64,000 nt of DNA, taken from assembly GCA_963780895.1 (NCBI GenBank), contig CAWAEG010000006.1, forward strand, positions 310,001 to 374,000. The letters are read 5' to 3'. The stretch comes from DASQFI01 sp963780895 (GTDB lineage: Bacteria > Acidobacteriota > Vicinamibacteria > Vicinamibacterales > SCN-69-37). The notes beneath the pieces were generated by a model. It saw only the letters and a program-made list of their open reading frames with translations, did not search any database and had not been told where the DNA came from. The translations under genes were made by a program, and so were the position numbers. The stretch's first letter is position 1. Every line of letters starts with the position of its first letter. This document shows positions 42,333 to 52,395 of this stretch, piece by piece.

Positions 42333-43676
42333 ATGCCACGCGTCCTGATCCTTGCTGCCGTCGGTCTCTCGTTCGTCGCGGCCACCCACGCCCAGACGCC
42401 GGCTCAGGCGCCTGCGCAGCCGCCGCCGCAGGTCACCGTCATCCGCGCGGGCCGGCTGCTCGATCCCGAAGCGGGCACCGTGCGAACCAACCAGACGATC
42501 ATCGTGGAGGGGACGCGCATCCGGGAGGTTGGCGCGAACCTCGCGCCGCCGCCGGGCGCGCAGGTGGTCGATCTCTCGAAGCTCACGGTGATGCCCGGAC
42601 TGGTCGACGCGCACAACCATCTGGCGCTGACCTACAAGCCCGAGCCGGAGAACAACGTCTATTACTTCACGTACGTCCAGGACTCGACGGCCCTCCGTGC
42701 CATTCAGGCGGCGTCGAACGGGATCCAGATGCTCGCGTCCGGTTTCACCATCGTCCGCGACATGGGGAACAACGGCAATTACGCCGACACGGCGCTGCGT
42801 CAGGCTATCGAGCAGGGCTGGATTCCGGGTCCGACGATCATCAATTCGGGAATCATCATCGGCGGCATGGGCGGGCAGTTTTATCCGACGCCCGAAATGG
42901 CGAAGGACCACAACATCGTCTATCCGGAATATCTCGACGCCGATACGCGGGACGAAATGGTCAAGGCGATTCGCCAGAACATCCTGTTCGGCGCGCGGGT
43001 GATCAAGATCTGCGTGGACTGCAAGCCCTATGCGTACACGGCCGACGAGATCCGGTTCATCATCGCCGAGGCGGCCAAGGCCGGACTGAGGGTCGAAGGC
43101 CACGTGCAGACCGTGAACGGCGCGCGAAGCGCGATCGAGGCGGGCATCTGGTCTATCGCGCACTCGAGCGGCCTCAACGACGAGATGCACAAGCTGATGG
43201 CGCAAAAGGGTGTCTGGAGGGCAGGGACAGAAACGCCGATGGGACTCGCCGGTCATCCGGTATCGCCACAGGCGTATCAGCGGACCGTGGCCAGCCTGAA
43301 GAATGCCTATGAGAACAAAGTGCCGCTGACGTTCTCAACCGACGCCGACTACTGGGTCGCCGGCAAGACGAGAGGAGAGGTCTGCCTCGAGTTCATCAAG
43401 GTCTGGCAGGATGCCGGCATTCCCATCGCGGACACGCTGAGAGCCATGACGATCAACGGCTACAAGGTGAGCGGAACCGAGAAGACAAGAGGACCAATCG
43501 CGGCCGGCTTCTTCGCGGACATCATCGCGGTGACTGGCAATCCCCTGGAGAATCTCGACGCGCTGAAGGACGTGCCGTTCGTCATGAAGAATGGACTGGT
43601 CTTCAAGAAGGACGGCGTCATGACCCCTGCCGCGTTTTTCAATGGGGGACCAGTCAATGGGTGGAGGATTCGGTAG
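42333..43676 (+). CDS. Exported amidohydrolase (imidazolonepropionase/prolidase-like)
   Basis: 447 residues from ATG 42333 with GGAG seven bases upstream. A signal peptide (LILAAVGLSFVAATHAQ) is followed by a small beta domain (VIRAGRLLDPEAGTV) and the metal motif GLVDAHNHLAL. Later ligands are in ARVIKICVD (candidate carbamylated Lys), VEGHVQT, SIAHSSG and FSTDADYW. The C-terminal IAAGFFADIIAVTGNPLENL closes the beta domain. Such exported amidohydrolases act on dipeptides or cyclic amides, and many are abundant in this phylum. The substrate is not assignable. The gene is divergent from ggt. Confidence 0.85.
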   Translation: MPRVLILAAVGLSFVAATHAQTPAQAPAQPPPQVTVIRAGRLLDPEAGTVRTNQTIIVEGTRIREVGANLAPPPGAQVVDLSKLTVMPGLVDAHNHLALTYKPEPENNVYYFTYVQDSTALRAIQAASNGIQMLASGFTIVRDMGNNGNYADTALRQAIEQGWIPGPTIINSGIIIGGMGGQFYPTPEMAKDHNIVYPEYLDADTRDEMVKAIRQNILFGARVIKICVDCKPYAYTADEIRFIIAEAAKAGLRVEGHVQTVNGARSAIEAGIWSIAHSSGLNDEMHKLMAQKGVWRAGTETPMGLAGHPVSPQAYQRTVASLKNAYENKVPLTFSTDADYWVAGKTRGEVCLEFIKVWQDAGIPIADTLRAMTINGYKVSGTEKTRGPIAAGFFADIIAVTGNPLENLDALKDVPFVMKNGLVFKKDGVMTPAAFFNGGPVNGWRIR

Positions 43677-43689
43677 TGGACCGGATTCA

Positions 43690-46369
43690 CTACTGCGCTC
43701 GAAGGCTGTTCACAGGCTCAATGTGGGTCGCTCTCCTTGCCGGCACATAGCTCGCGGCAACGGACGCGACGATCGTGACGATGGCCACGGCGGTCAGCAC
43801 CTGCGGATCCGTCGGGCTGATCGCGAACAGGAGTCCCTGCACGACGCTCGAGAGAAACACCGCCGCCGTCAGCCCCACGATCGTTCCATAGAGCGCGAGC
43901 CTCATTCCTGTTCCGACGATGAGTCTCAGCAAGTCGCCCGACTTGGCGCCGAGCGCCATTCGAATGCCGATCTCCTTCGTCCGCTGCGCGACGAGATACG
44001 AGATCAGGCCGTAGAGGCCAAACGTCGCGAGGAGCAATGCCGCTCCTCCGAACACCGTGATGAGGACGAGACTGAAGCGCCGCCCGGTGAGCGCCGTTGA
44101 AAAGGCCTGTCGAACCGTGCGGAACTGCACGGGCAACTCGGGGTTCACCTCACGGACGACCTTCCGCACCGATGGCGCGATTGCGTCGGGGTCCGGGCCG
44201 CGAACGACGATGCTGAGTCGCCAGACTGAGCCCGGCCGTTGTCGATAGGACGCGTAGAGAAGCGGGGCCGGCGGCGTCTCCGGCGTGAGCTCCCGCACAT
44301 CGCCGACCACGCCGACGATGCGGATGCCTTTGAGATCGCCGTCCATGTTGCCGAACTGCACGAAGCGGCCGATGGGATCCTGGTTGGGCCACTTGGCGCG
44401 CGCCAGCGACTCGCTCACGACGGCAACATGCGGCGAGTCGGGCGCGTCGCGGTCCTCGAGCAACCGTCCCCGCACGAGCGGAATGCCCATGGCCTTGAAA
44501 TAGTCCGTGCTCGCCAGCCGGTATCCGGCAAACCCGGCTCGCTCTTTGATGACGTCCGGCCCCAGCTTGCTGAACGCCTGGACGTCGCTGATTTCGTCGG
44601 CCGACGTCATCTCGATGAACCGTCCGTTCGCGTAGTTGCCGCCGCCGAGCGGAAATCCGGAAATCAGTCCAGCCTGCGACACGCCGGGCAGCTGTCGAAT
44701 CCGCTCGACGATCGTGTCGAGCAGTCGCACCCGCCGGGCTCGAAAATCCGTGCCGCCATCGGTGACCGTGAGGTCCAGGACGAGTGCGTCGTCGAGCGTG
44801 AACCCGGGATTCACGGCCAGGAGCGCGACGAAGCTTCGGGCGAGAAGTCCTGACCCGGCGAGCAGCACGAGCGTCAGCGCCACCTGGGCGACGACGAGCG
44901 ATTGCCGGACAAGGAGACCGCGTTTGCTGCCGGTGCCCGATCGGGAGCCCTCGGACAACGTCGAGGCCAATTTCACACCGCGGGTGCCGAACGTCGTCAT
45001 TACGCCCAGGGCAAGAGCCGCGGCCATCGACACGCCGAGCGCGAACGCGAGTGCGTACCAGTCGACCTGTGCCTGATCGAGGCGCGGCGCCGCCCCGGGA
45101 CCGAGCGAGACCAGCGCGCGCACGGCCCAGATGGCCGTGATGACACCCAGGACGCCGCCGGCCAGGCACAACACGGTCGTCTCCGCGAGGAGCTGCCGTG
45201 CAATGCGGAATCGTCCGGCGCCGATTGCCAGCTGAATGGCGAACTGCTGCTGCCGCGCGGCGGCGCGCGCGAGCAGCAGGCTCGACACGTTCGTCGTGGC
45301 GACGAGCAGCAGCAGGAGCGCGGCGCCAAAGAGCATCTCGAGCGCCGGCTTCGAGGTCGCCGTCATCTGTTCGAGCACCGGGATGGCGGTGGCGTCGAAC
45401 ATCCACGTGCTGTCGCCATATTGCCGTTTGAGCTGGCGGGAAACGGCGCTGATGTCCGCGCGCGCGCCGTCGACGCTCACGCCCTCGCGCAGCCGCGCGA
45501 TGGCTTGAAAATTGTGAGCGGTCCGCGAGGTATCCGGCTCGTTCAGCTCCCGCGCCAGCCAGACCGCCGCGCCCGTGGGATAGTCGAAGCCCGCCGGCAT
45601 CACGCCGACGACGGTGTAGACGCGGTCTCCCACCCGGAGCGCGCGGCCCTGCAACTCGCTGCCGCCCAGCCAGCGCTGCCAGAACCCGTAGCTCACGACG
45701 ACGGCCGGCGTCCCGCCGACGACGCTGTTCCTCGGGCACGAAGGTGCGGCCCATGAACGGGCGCACCTGCATGACGTCGAAGAACTCGCGCGAGACGACC
45801 GCGGTCAGGGCCATTGTCGGTTCGGTGCCGCCGATCGCGGGGACGAGTCCCCACCAGTTGAACTTCGCCATCGACGCGAAGCTGTGCGTGCGTGCCTGCC
45901 AGTCGTCGAAGTTCATCCCGGAGACGTTCGTCCGGGTGTTCTTGTCACTCAATTGGTAGAGCCGGACTAGGGCGTCGGACTCCGGATAGGGCAGCGGACG
46001 CAGGAGGACGCCGTTCACGACACTGAAGACCGCGGTGGCGGCGCCCGTGCCGAGGCCGATCGTGAGAATCGCGGCAGCCGCGAACCCCGGCGCGCGACGC
46101 AGCATCCGCGCCCCGATGCGCATGTCGCGCCAGAAATCCTGAATGATGGCCGGCCTGAACTCGTCGCGTGTCTGTTCCTTCAGCGGCTCGACGCCGCCGA
46201 ACCGCAGGAGCGCGGCCCGCCGCGCCTGATCGGCCGCCATGCCGTGCCGGATGTTTTTGGCAGTCTGCTGCTCGATGTGGAACGAGATCTCGTCGTCGAG
46301 ACCTCGATCGATCTCGTCGTTCCGCCACAAGGCCGTGAGCCGCCGCCACCATCCTGGTCGATAGGTCAC
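43690..46369 (-). pseudogene. ADOP-type permease, one frame break near 45715-45735
   Basis: From GTG 46369 (GGAGG four bases upstream) the frame encodes the class with a short helical N-terminal domain (WWRRLTALWRNDEIDRGLDDEISFHIE), the first FtsX helix (APGFAAAAILTIGLGTGAATAVF) and the periplasmic domain to GRTFVPEE. It then slips, and a second frame continues with VGGTPAVVVSYGFWQRW through both membrane units to HIEPVNSLRAQ. The span is 3n+1 bases long, consistent with a single inserted base. A corrected protein would be about 892 residues and complete. It is the last gene of a long minus-strand run and sits behind a damaged PadR gene. Confidence 0.8.
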
Positions 46370-46378
46370 GGGTCCTCC

Positions 46379-46606
46379 TCAGGCGATAGAGGCCTTGAGC
46401 ACCAGGTTGATCGGCGCGCGAGAGCCGCTGCCACGACTCCATTTCGCGCGCGAGCTGCCGCCGGCCTGCAGCCGTGAGCGAGTAGTACCGGGCGCGCCGG
46501 TTGTTCTCGGTGATCCGCCACTTCGAGTCGATCAGCCCCTGCCGCTCGAGGCGATAGAGCGCGGGATACAGCGTGCCCTGGCCGAACTGCAGGATCTGAC
46601 GGCTGT
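46379..46606 (-). pseudogene. PadR regulator remnant (3' part only)
   Basis: The frame reads FGQGTLYPALYRLERQGLID, then NNRRARYYSLTAAGRRQL, the second half of a PadR winged helix. One base later than expected (near 46410-46414) it switches to INLVLKASIA and a stop, the usual C-terminus of ADOP-linked PadR proteins. The first 35 or so residues, including the first helix, are absent. Upstream sequence is instead the middle of another permease. This is a deletion fusion. Confidence 0.72.
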
Positions 46607-48345
46607 CCTGAGCGCGAAGCACATGCTGTTCCAGTCACGCTCGCGCGAGTACTCATACACCGCGGGTACCGGATTCTGGGCGAGGCCCTCTTCCCGGACA
46701 TCGCCGATGAGGCCGATCACCTGGAGTGTTCGATTTCTCGACTGCAGCGGCAGCGTCGCGCGGCGGCCGATCGGATCGACGTCGCCCCACAGCAGGGCGG
46801 CGGCCGCGCGGCTGACGAGCAGGACGTCGGTGTCGGTCTGGCTCACGTCGCGGCCGCGCAGCAGCGGAATGCACATCGCAGCGAGGTAGTCTGGCGTAAT
46901 CTTTCTGACCGAGACGGTGGGTTGATCGCGGGGCAGCAGCTCAGCGCGTCCGTCTACCACCATCGGCTGGACCGATCCGCCGGTCAACGGCAGATCTTCG
47001 ACCGCGCCGGCGGCTTGGACGCCGGGAAGGGCGCGCAAGCGCTCGAGCGTCGTATCGAAAAAGGCAGTCCGCTGCGGCGCCGTCGCGTACCGGCTCGCCG
47101 GCAGCGTCACGCGCATCGTCAGCACGTTGCGCGGATCGAATCCTGCGTCGACTTGTCGAAGGGCCACGAGGCTCCGCACCATTACCCCCGCGCCGGTCAG
47201 CAGAACGACCGACAACGCGACCTCGCCGGCGATGAGCAACCGCCGGGTGCCCAGACCGAGCGCGGCGTCGCTTCGCCCGCCTTCCTTCAGGGCGCCCTGC
47301 AGATCGCCAGTAACCGGCACGCAGCGCGGGTAACGTGCCCGCAAGAAGACCCGTGAGCCAGGATGCGCCGCATCACGAAGAGCAGCACCCGCGTGTCGAT
47401 CGAGATCTCATCGGCCCGCGGAATCTGACTGGCAAGCAATGTCGTGCCGGCAGTCAGACTCACCTGCGCCAGCAGGAGGCCGAAAAGACCGCCCACCGTC
47501 GAGAGCACCAGCGCTTCGACGACGAGCTGCTGGAACACGCGGCCACGGCCCGCGCCCATGGCAAATCGGATGGCCAGCTCCTTGCGACGCGCGAGTCCAC
47601 GCGCCAGGAGCAGATTGGCGACGTTCGCGCAGGCAATGAGCAGGACGAGGGCGACCGACGCGAGCAGCATGACGAGCGACCGGCGGATATCGCCGACAAT
47701 CAACTCCTGGAGCGGAATCACGGTCGCGCCCCAGCCGGCGTTGTCTTGCGGATACTCGCGCTCGAGACGCGATGGAGATGACGTCGAGCTCGGCGCGCGC
47801 CTCCGCGACGGTGGCGTCCGGCTTGAGCCGCGCGATCACCTGGGCGTTGTGGTTGTCCCGGACCGCGCGTTCAGCGTCCGTGTATGCCAGCGGGACCAGA
47901 AGATCCCTGGCCGCCAGCCCCCACGACTCGATGGAAAACCGCGCCGGCAGCACACCAACAATGGAGTAGCGCTCGCCGTCGAGCGTGAGCGTCCGGCTGA
48001 GGACGTCCGTCGATCCGCCGAGCTTGTTCTTCCAGAACCGGTCGCTCACGATGACGACCCGGCCTCGACCTGGCAGATCTTCGTCGGCACGAAAGGCCCG
48101 GCCGAGCACCGCGAATCGCGGGCGGGCCGGTCGTCTGGCGTCCTCGGTCGAAGCTCGGGAGAGGGCAGCGGCGTCAGCAGGCAACGAAGGGTCTGCCGCC
48201 AGAACCATCGGCGCGCCTGCCGCGGTGCGACGGCCGAGCGCGCAGCGAACTCTTCGTGCAGATCGCCGACGACGTAGTCGCGCCATTCGGCCGGCACGCG
48301 CAACGCGAGCAGCCAGTCGGCCAGACGAGGAGGACGCGCGATCAT
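46600..48345 (-). pseudogene. Decayed ADOP permease
   Basis: Starting at ATG 48345, coupled by four bases to an intact PadR gene, the N-terminal domain (PPRLADWLLALRVPAEW) is intact. At about 48120-48170 some 170 residues, including the first membrane helix, are missing before LGRAFRADEDLPGRG. Frame slips of one extra base follow near 47761-47772, 47362-47373 and 47306-47313. Between them are good FtsX pieces such as VLLIACANVANLLLARG and LTGLLAGTLPALRAG. The last part (LLRGRDVSQTDTDVLLVSRA) stops after VYEYSRERD. The second membrane unit is missing, and the sequence runs into a PadR fragment. Confidence 0.8.
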
Positions 48346-48683
48346 TTGGGTGCCAACCGATGCTCCAGACCTTCGGCCATGGACCGCAGCGCGTGATACG
48401 ACTGGCGCAACGCGGTCACTCCGGCCGGCCGGAGACCGTAGAACTTGCGTCGGCGGCCGCCCCGGATGGCCGTTGGTTCGCCGATCCAGGACCGCAGCAG
48501 CCCCTTGCGCTCGAGGCGATCGAGTGTCGTGTAGACCGCGTTGATCGAGACGTCGCGGCCCGATCGCTCGTGAATTTCCTGACGGATCGCGGCACCATAG
48601 GCCCCGTCGTCGAGCCGCAGAACGCCAAGAAGGACGAGCTGCTCGAAATCGCCCAGCGCGGAGGATCTGGCCTTAAACCACAT
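48342..48683 (-). CDS. PadR-family transcriptional regulator
   Basis: 113 residues with the ADOP-type PadR fold: FEQLVLLGVLRLDDGAYGAAIRQEI, VYTTLDRLERKGLLRSW and the wing RRKFYGLRPAGVTAL. The frame is intact although the permease it is coupled to (four-base ATGA overlap) is not. The leader contains GATATC, also present before the padR gene at 10755, and CCACA.ATGTGG symmetry around the start codon itself, which could be part of an operator. It may still regulate the surrounding minus-strand run. Confidence 0.85.
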   Translation of the reverse strand: MWFKARSSALGDFEQLVLLGVLRLDDGAYGAAIRQEIHERSGRDVSINAVYTTLDRLERKGLLRSWIGEPTAIRGGRRRKFYGLRPAGVTALRQSYHALRSMAEGLEHRLAPK

Positions 48684-48739
48684 TGTGGGGGATATCTCGA
48701 CCGGTTAGACGGCGGAACCGCCCGCCAGGTTCGCTGCGG

Positions 48740-49126
48740 TTACCGGCGGCGACGCGACCCGGGGCCGGTTGTCCGGGTGGCCCGCGTCTGTCGCGTGCGC
48801 CCCTCGCCGTTCTGACCGCGTGCAGGACGGCGGTTGGCGGCCATTCGATCCGCGGGCGGGTCGGAAGCGTTTGCGGTGCCGATGACGATGGTCACGCGAT
48901 CGCCGGCTTTGAGGCTCCGGCCCTCGAGCCAGCGCTGGTGAACGTCCTTGCTGAGCCCGCCGACGTCAAGCGCGGTCTCTTCGACCGGTTCGCGAAGGCG
49001 GCGCGCCTTCGTGGCCGGGATGCCGGTCAACTTCACCCACCGGACGATCGCGGTCAGGACACCGTCCGCGCCGACGCCCGCACGGCAGAGCTTCCGATCG
49101 TTCACATACACATCGAAGATCGTCAT
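48740..49126 (-). CDS. Conserved-looking hypothetical protein
   Basis: 128 residues from ATG 49126. The first 85 residues look structured (FDVYVNDRKLCRAGVGADGVLTAIVRWVKL and DRVTIVIGTANASDPP). The last 40 are Arg/Gly/Thr-rich and probably disordered or out of frame. No signal peptide, membrane helix or known domain is seen. It lies between the VWFA and PadR genes with gaps of 72 and 56 bases and is probably in the same transcript. Function is unknown. Confidence 0.55.
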   Translation of the reverse strand: MTIFDVYVNDRKLCRAGVGADGVLTAIVRWVKLTGIPATKARRLREPVEETALDVGGLSKDVHQRWLEGRSLKAGDRVTIVIGTANASDPPADRMAANRRPARGQNGEGRTRQTRATRTTGPGSRRRR

Positions 49127-49198
49127 GGCGGGAACAAGTGTCGCGGCGGACGGCGCCCGATGTCCAGCGCCGGGATGTGGCCGTCCTTTGCCTGCCGA

Positions 49199-50079
49199 TC
49201 ACCGATCCTGGCGTTTCGTTCCGACTCCCCAGTAGCCGCGTCGCGCCCGTACCGTGTAGCCTTTCGACCTCACCGAAACAGAGACGTCGTGCCAGCCCGT
49301 CGGCTCGACGCCCGTCGGCGAGTACCCGGAGCACGTAGCTCGTGCGGAAGTTCTCGAGGGCCGTCAGAAACGCGAGGCTCAGCCCGTCCTTTTTCTTCAG
49401 TTCGATGACTTCGCCGCCGGTGTTGAGCGCGACCGCGCGCAGGGCGCCCTGCACGGAGAGCGAGGCCCGGTTTTCGACGACCACGATGGAGACGAGTGAG
49501 CCTGCGTGTCGCGCGGTCTCGACCACCGTCCGGCTGTCGAAGAGCGAGGCATTGTCTTCGCCGTCCGTCATGAAGAGGCCAAACTGCCGGCGGCCGGGTG
49601 CCGGGGGCGTGACGAGAGCCAGCAGCAGGGCGTCGAAGACCGCACTGCCTCCGCTGCCCACGGTGGACAGATCCGCGGCGATCGGACCGGGTTGGAGCGG
49701 CACGCGCTCGGTGATCTGAGTGCCGAACGTGACCACGGCCGCGCGATCGGCCGGCGTGAGGGCGCCGCTGATGGCGGCAAGCGCCGCGCTCCACCACGAC
49801 CCGGTCGGCCCGCGTCATGCTGCCGCTGACGTCGATGGTCACGGTGACGTCCAGCGGGGCCGTCTCGCGGCTGAAATCGAGAATCGACTGGACCACACCG
49901 TTGTCCTTAACCTCGAAGTCGTGTTTCGTCAGATTCGTGACTGGCGTGCGGCCGTTGGTGACCGCGGCGTCGATCACGACGACGTCGGTCTGGGCCCGGT
50001 AGACCGTCTGAGGCGGAGGCGCGCCCGGAATCGCGGCTAGCGCCATCAGTGCGATGGCCACCGGGAATCTCGCCGTCAT
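49199..50079 (-). pseudogene. Exported von Willebrand factor A-domain protein, two frame breaks
   Basis: From ATG 50079 (GGAGG eight bases upstream) come a signal peptide and the standard acidobacterial VWFA opening: QTVYRAQTDVVVIDAAVTN, FEVKDNGVVQSI, and the MIDAS-type DVSGSMT. One extra base near 49781-49793 shifts the frame to ALAAISGALTPADRAAVVTFG, then FMTDGEDNASLFD. Another near 49320-49331 shifts it to YSPTGVEPTGWHDVSV and the usual GYTVRARRGYWG end. The span is 3n+2 bases, as expected for two insertions. The corrected product is about 292 residues. It overlaps the upstream TPR gene by four bases. Its function is probably adhesion or a surface role. Confidence 0.75.
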
Positions 50080-51155
50080 CGCCGAAGCCTCCGGATTTCC
50101 GCGAGCCATTCGTGGACGAACCGCTGATCGCCACGATGAAACTCCCCAATCAACCGCGCCGCGGCGTCTTCCATCCGGCGAGCGTCGGCCGCGGCGCGGC
50201 CGGCTTCCTCCGCGGCGCCGGCCCGCATGAGCGCCGCCGCGAGGCCAATCGCCGCTCGTTGAGCGTGCGGTTCGATCGCGAGCGCTTTTCGGTACGCGTC
50301 GGCGGCATCACCGGCACGGTCGAGCCGGTCCAGCACGCGGCCGTGCGTGAGTTGCTGCACATAACCGACAATCCGGTCTGCGTGCGGGGAGACGTGCTCG
50401 AGCCACGAACGGGCCTGTTCGGTTCGGCCGGCGCCGTGCAACAGTCGTGCGCCTCGAACGAGCGCTTCCGCTCGCAGAGACGGCGTCCCGGCCGCGCGCT
50501 CGAAGAGCGAGATCGCCGCCTCCAGCGTGGTGCTTGAACGGCCGGCCTTCGGGATTTGCCGGATCACCTCGCCCGAAACCGGTGTCCAGCAGCACAACAG
50601 GCCAGCCGCGAAGGCCTGCGCAAGAGGCAGACGTGTGTCCAGCTTCACGCCGCGACTGCGCGACTCCTCGAACCTGGGTCCGACGGCGGCCAGATACTGC
50701 ACCTGCCACTCGACTTGTGGAACGCTCTGTGCGATGCCGAGCGCCGTCTGGTGCCACAGGACTTCGAAACGATCTTCGACGGCATCGCTGCCGAGAGGGG
50801 AGGGTCGTCCGATCACCATCGTCCGGCCGGCCTCGAACAGATCGGGGACGCGCATCGGCCGCTGCACGAGAACCTCGAGCGCGAATGCGGCTCTGGTCCG
50901 GCTCCAGGCCGTCGCAGTGGAGACAAACGGCGCGACGTAGTCCAGATGGGTTTCGGTTCCGGCCGTCATCAGCCAGCGTTCGACAGCCAGGTCGTCGCCG
51001 GCGTCGTACGCGTCGAACACTTCCTGAATGCGGGACTGGGATGCCGGTGGAATCTGCCGGCGGTCAACCGGTTTCGACTGGTCGAGACCGCTCGACGAGG
51101 CGATGGCCATCGATCCCAGGGTCCAGAGGGCGACGGTCCACCAGCTCGGCGTCAT
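50076..51155 (-). CDS. Exported TPR-like helical protein
   Basis: 359 residues with a hydrophobic start (SWWTVALWTLGSMAIASSSG). The C-terminal 150 residues are helical pairs of the TPR type (TLEAAISLFERAAGTPSLRAEALVRGARLLHGAGR, DAADAYRKALAIEPHAQRAAIGLAAALMRAGAAEEA). The first half is helical without clear repeats. It is typically encoded next to VWFA proteins in this phylum, and here it overlaps the VWFA start by four bases, so the two probably act together. No enzyme motif is visible. Confidence 0.72.
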   Translation of the reverse strand: MTPSWWTVALWTLGSMAIASSSGLDQSKPVDRRQIPPASQSRIQEVFDAYDAGDDLAVERWLMTAGTETHLDYVAPFVSTATAWSRTRAAFALEVLVQRPMRVPDLFEAGRTMVIGRPSPLGSDAVEDRFEVLWHQTALGIAQSVPQVEWQVQYLAAVGPRFEESRSRGVKLDTRLPLAQAFAAGLLCCWTPVSGEVIRQIPKAGRSSTTLEAAISLFERAAGTPSLRAEALVRGARLLHGAGRTEQARSWLEHVSPHADRIVGYVQQLTHGRVLDRLDRAGDAADAYRKALAIEPHAQRAAIGLAAALMRAGAAEEAGRAAADARRMEDAAARLIGEFHRGDQRFVHEWLAEIRRLRR

Positions 51156-51176
51156 GGCACTCGTGTGTCAGCCCGA

Positions 51177-51614
51177 TCAATCTCGAATGTACCAGCGATC
51201 GCCGATCTTCTGCAGGGTCAGTGCTGACTCGCCGCCGATGGGCGCCGGGAGGGTGTAACGCGCGCGCGTGCCGTCTGAATCGAACGCCGGTTCGAGCTTC
51301 AGTGCGGCCTGCAGCGCCTTGAGCATCAGGGGCGCGCGTTGCTGCTTGACGAATTCCGCGGCGACGTTTTCGGGGCTGCCAAACTTCGCCACCTGCCGTT
51401 CGAGCTCGGACGGCCGCATGTACTTCTTGATGAAATCCAGATGCTGATTGGCTTCGAGCAGCCGGATCGCGTCTCGGACGGCTGCGGTGACCTGGCTCCT
51501 GGGATCGGTCTGCTGCCGGGCGATGACCGCGTCGGGCATGGAGGTCACAAGGACCACACACACCATGGGAATCCACATCGGGACGAATCTGCGGCGAATA
51601 TCCGTTGCGCTCAT
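51177..51614 (-). CDS. Small exported protein, DUF4878/SnoaL-like
   Basis: 145 residues. A signal segment (MWIPMVCVVLVTSMPDAVIA) precedes a cystatin-like alpha+beta region: VRDAIRLLEANQHLDFIKKYMRPSELE, then YTLPAPIGGESALTLQKIGDRWYIRD at the C-terminus. The terminal strand ending in DRWYIRD is typical of small exported proteins that use an NTF2-like fold. The assignment is by pattern only. It lies 25 bases after the response regulator and 21 before the TPR gene, in the same run. Confidence 0.6.
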   Translation of the reverse strand: MSATDIRRRFVPMWIPMVCVVLVTSMPDAVIARQQTDPRSQVTAAVRDAIRLLEANQHLDFIKKYMRPSELERQVAKFGSPENVAAEFVKQQRAPLMLKALQAALKLEPAFDSDGTRARYTLPAPIGGESALTLQKIGDRWYIRD

Positions 51615-51639
51615 GGGCCGGCTCCGGCTCGACGGAATC

Positions 51640-52395
51640 TTACAGAATCCAGCGCCTCAGATCCGGCGCGCGCGTGCGGCTCACGATGACCGTCGTGCCG
51701 TCATCCAGCGTGAGCCGGTACCGGCTGCTGCCTTCGGGCCGCACCTCCGCGATGTGGGCCGTGTGCACGATCGCGGAGCGGTGGATGCGGACGAACCGGT
51801 CGGGATCCAGCCGGCTCTCGAGATCCTTGAGCGATCGGCTGACGAGATAGCTGCGGTCGCCGGCGTAGACGCGGGCGAAATCGCCTTCGGCCTTCACCCA
51901 CAGAATGTCGGTCAGCGCGATCGGAACCATCCGGCGGCCGTCTGGCACGAGCAGCCGATCGGGCCGCGGACCGAGATCGCGGAGGGCGCGGACGAGACCC
52001 GCTTGCGAGGCTTCGCTCTGGCGATGGCGCCGCGCGCGGCGGATCGCTTCCGCAAAGCGATCGCACGAATACGGCTTGATGAGGTAATCGACGGCGTTCA
52101 AATCGAATGCGCGGACGGCGTAACTGTCGAACGCCGTCGCGAAGATCACCGCCGGCAGCGGGGGATGCCGGGCTGCTTCGCGCGACAGCACCGTGAACAC
52201 GTCCTCGCCGGGCATCCGGATATCGACGAGTGCGACATCCGGCCGATGCGTGGCCAGCGTGCCCGCCAGTTCCTCGCCGGTGGCCGCCTCGGCGACGACT
52301 TCGAGCGCGCGTTCGTCGCGGGCGTACTGCTTCACGAGCTCCCGCGCCAGCGGCTCGTCGTCGGCGATGAGCAGGCGGAGCGAATCAGGCGACAC
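51640..52395 (-). CDS. LytTR-type response regulator
   Basis: 251 residues. The receiver domain has LLIADDEPLAREL, the phospho-acceptor D58 in LVDIRMP, FATAFD and DYLIKPY. The C-terminal LytTR DNA-binding domain spans about 150-251 (DILWVKAEGDFARVYAGDRSYLVSRSLKDLESRL, FVRIHRSAIVHTAHI, YRLTLDDGTTVIVSR). It would bind imperfect direct repeats. It overlaps the sensor kinase gene by 11 bases, giving a cognate pair. Confidence 0.88.
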   Translation of the reverse strand: MSPDSLRLLIADDEPLARELVKQYARDERALEVVAEAATGEELAGTLATHRPDVALVDIRMPGEDVFTVLSREAARHPPLPAVIFATAFDSYAVRAFDLNAVDYLIKPYSCDRFAEAIRRARRHRQSEASQAGLVRALRDLGPRPDRLLVPDGRRMVPIALTDILWVKAEGDFARVYAGDRSYLVSRSLKDLESRLDPDRFVRIHRSAIVHTAHIAEVRPEGSSRYRLTLDDGTTVIVSRTRAPDLRRWIL

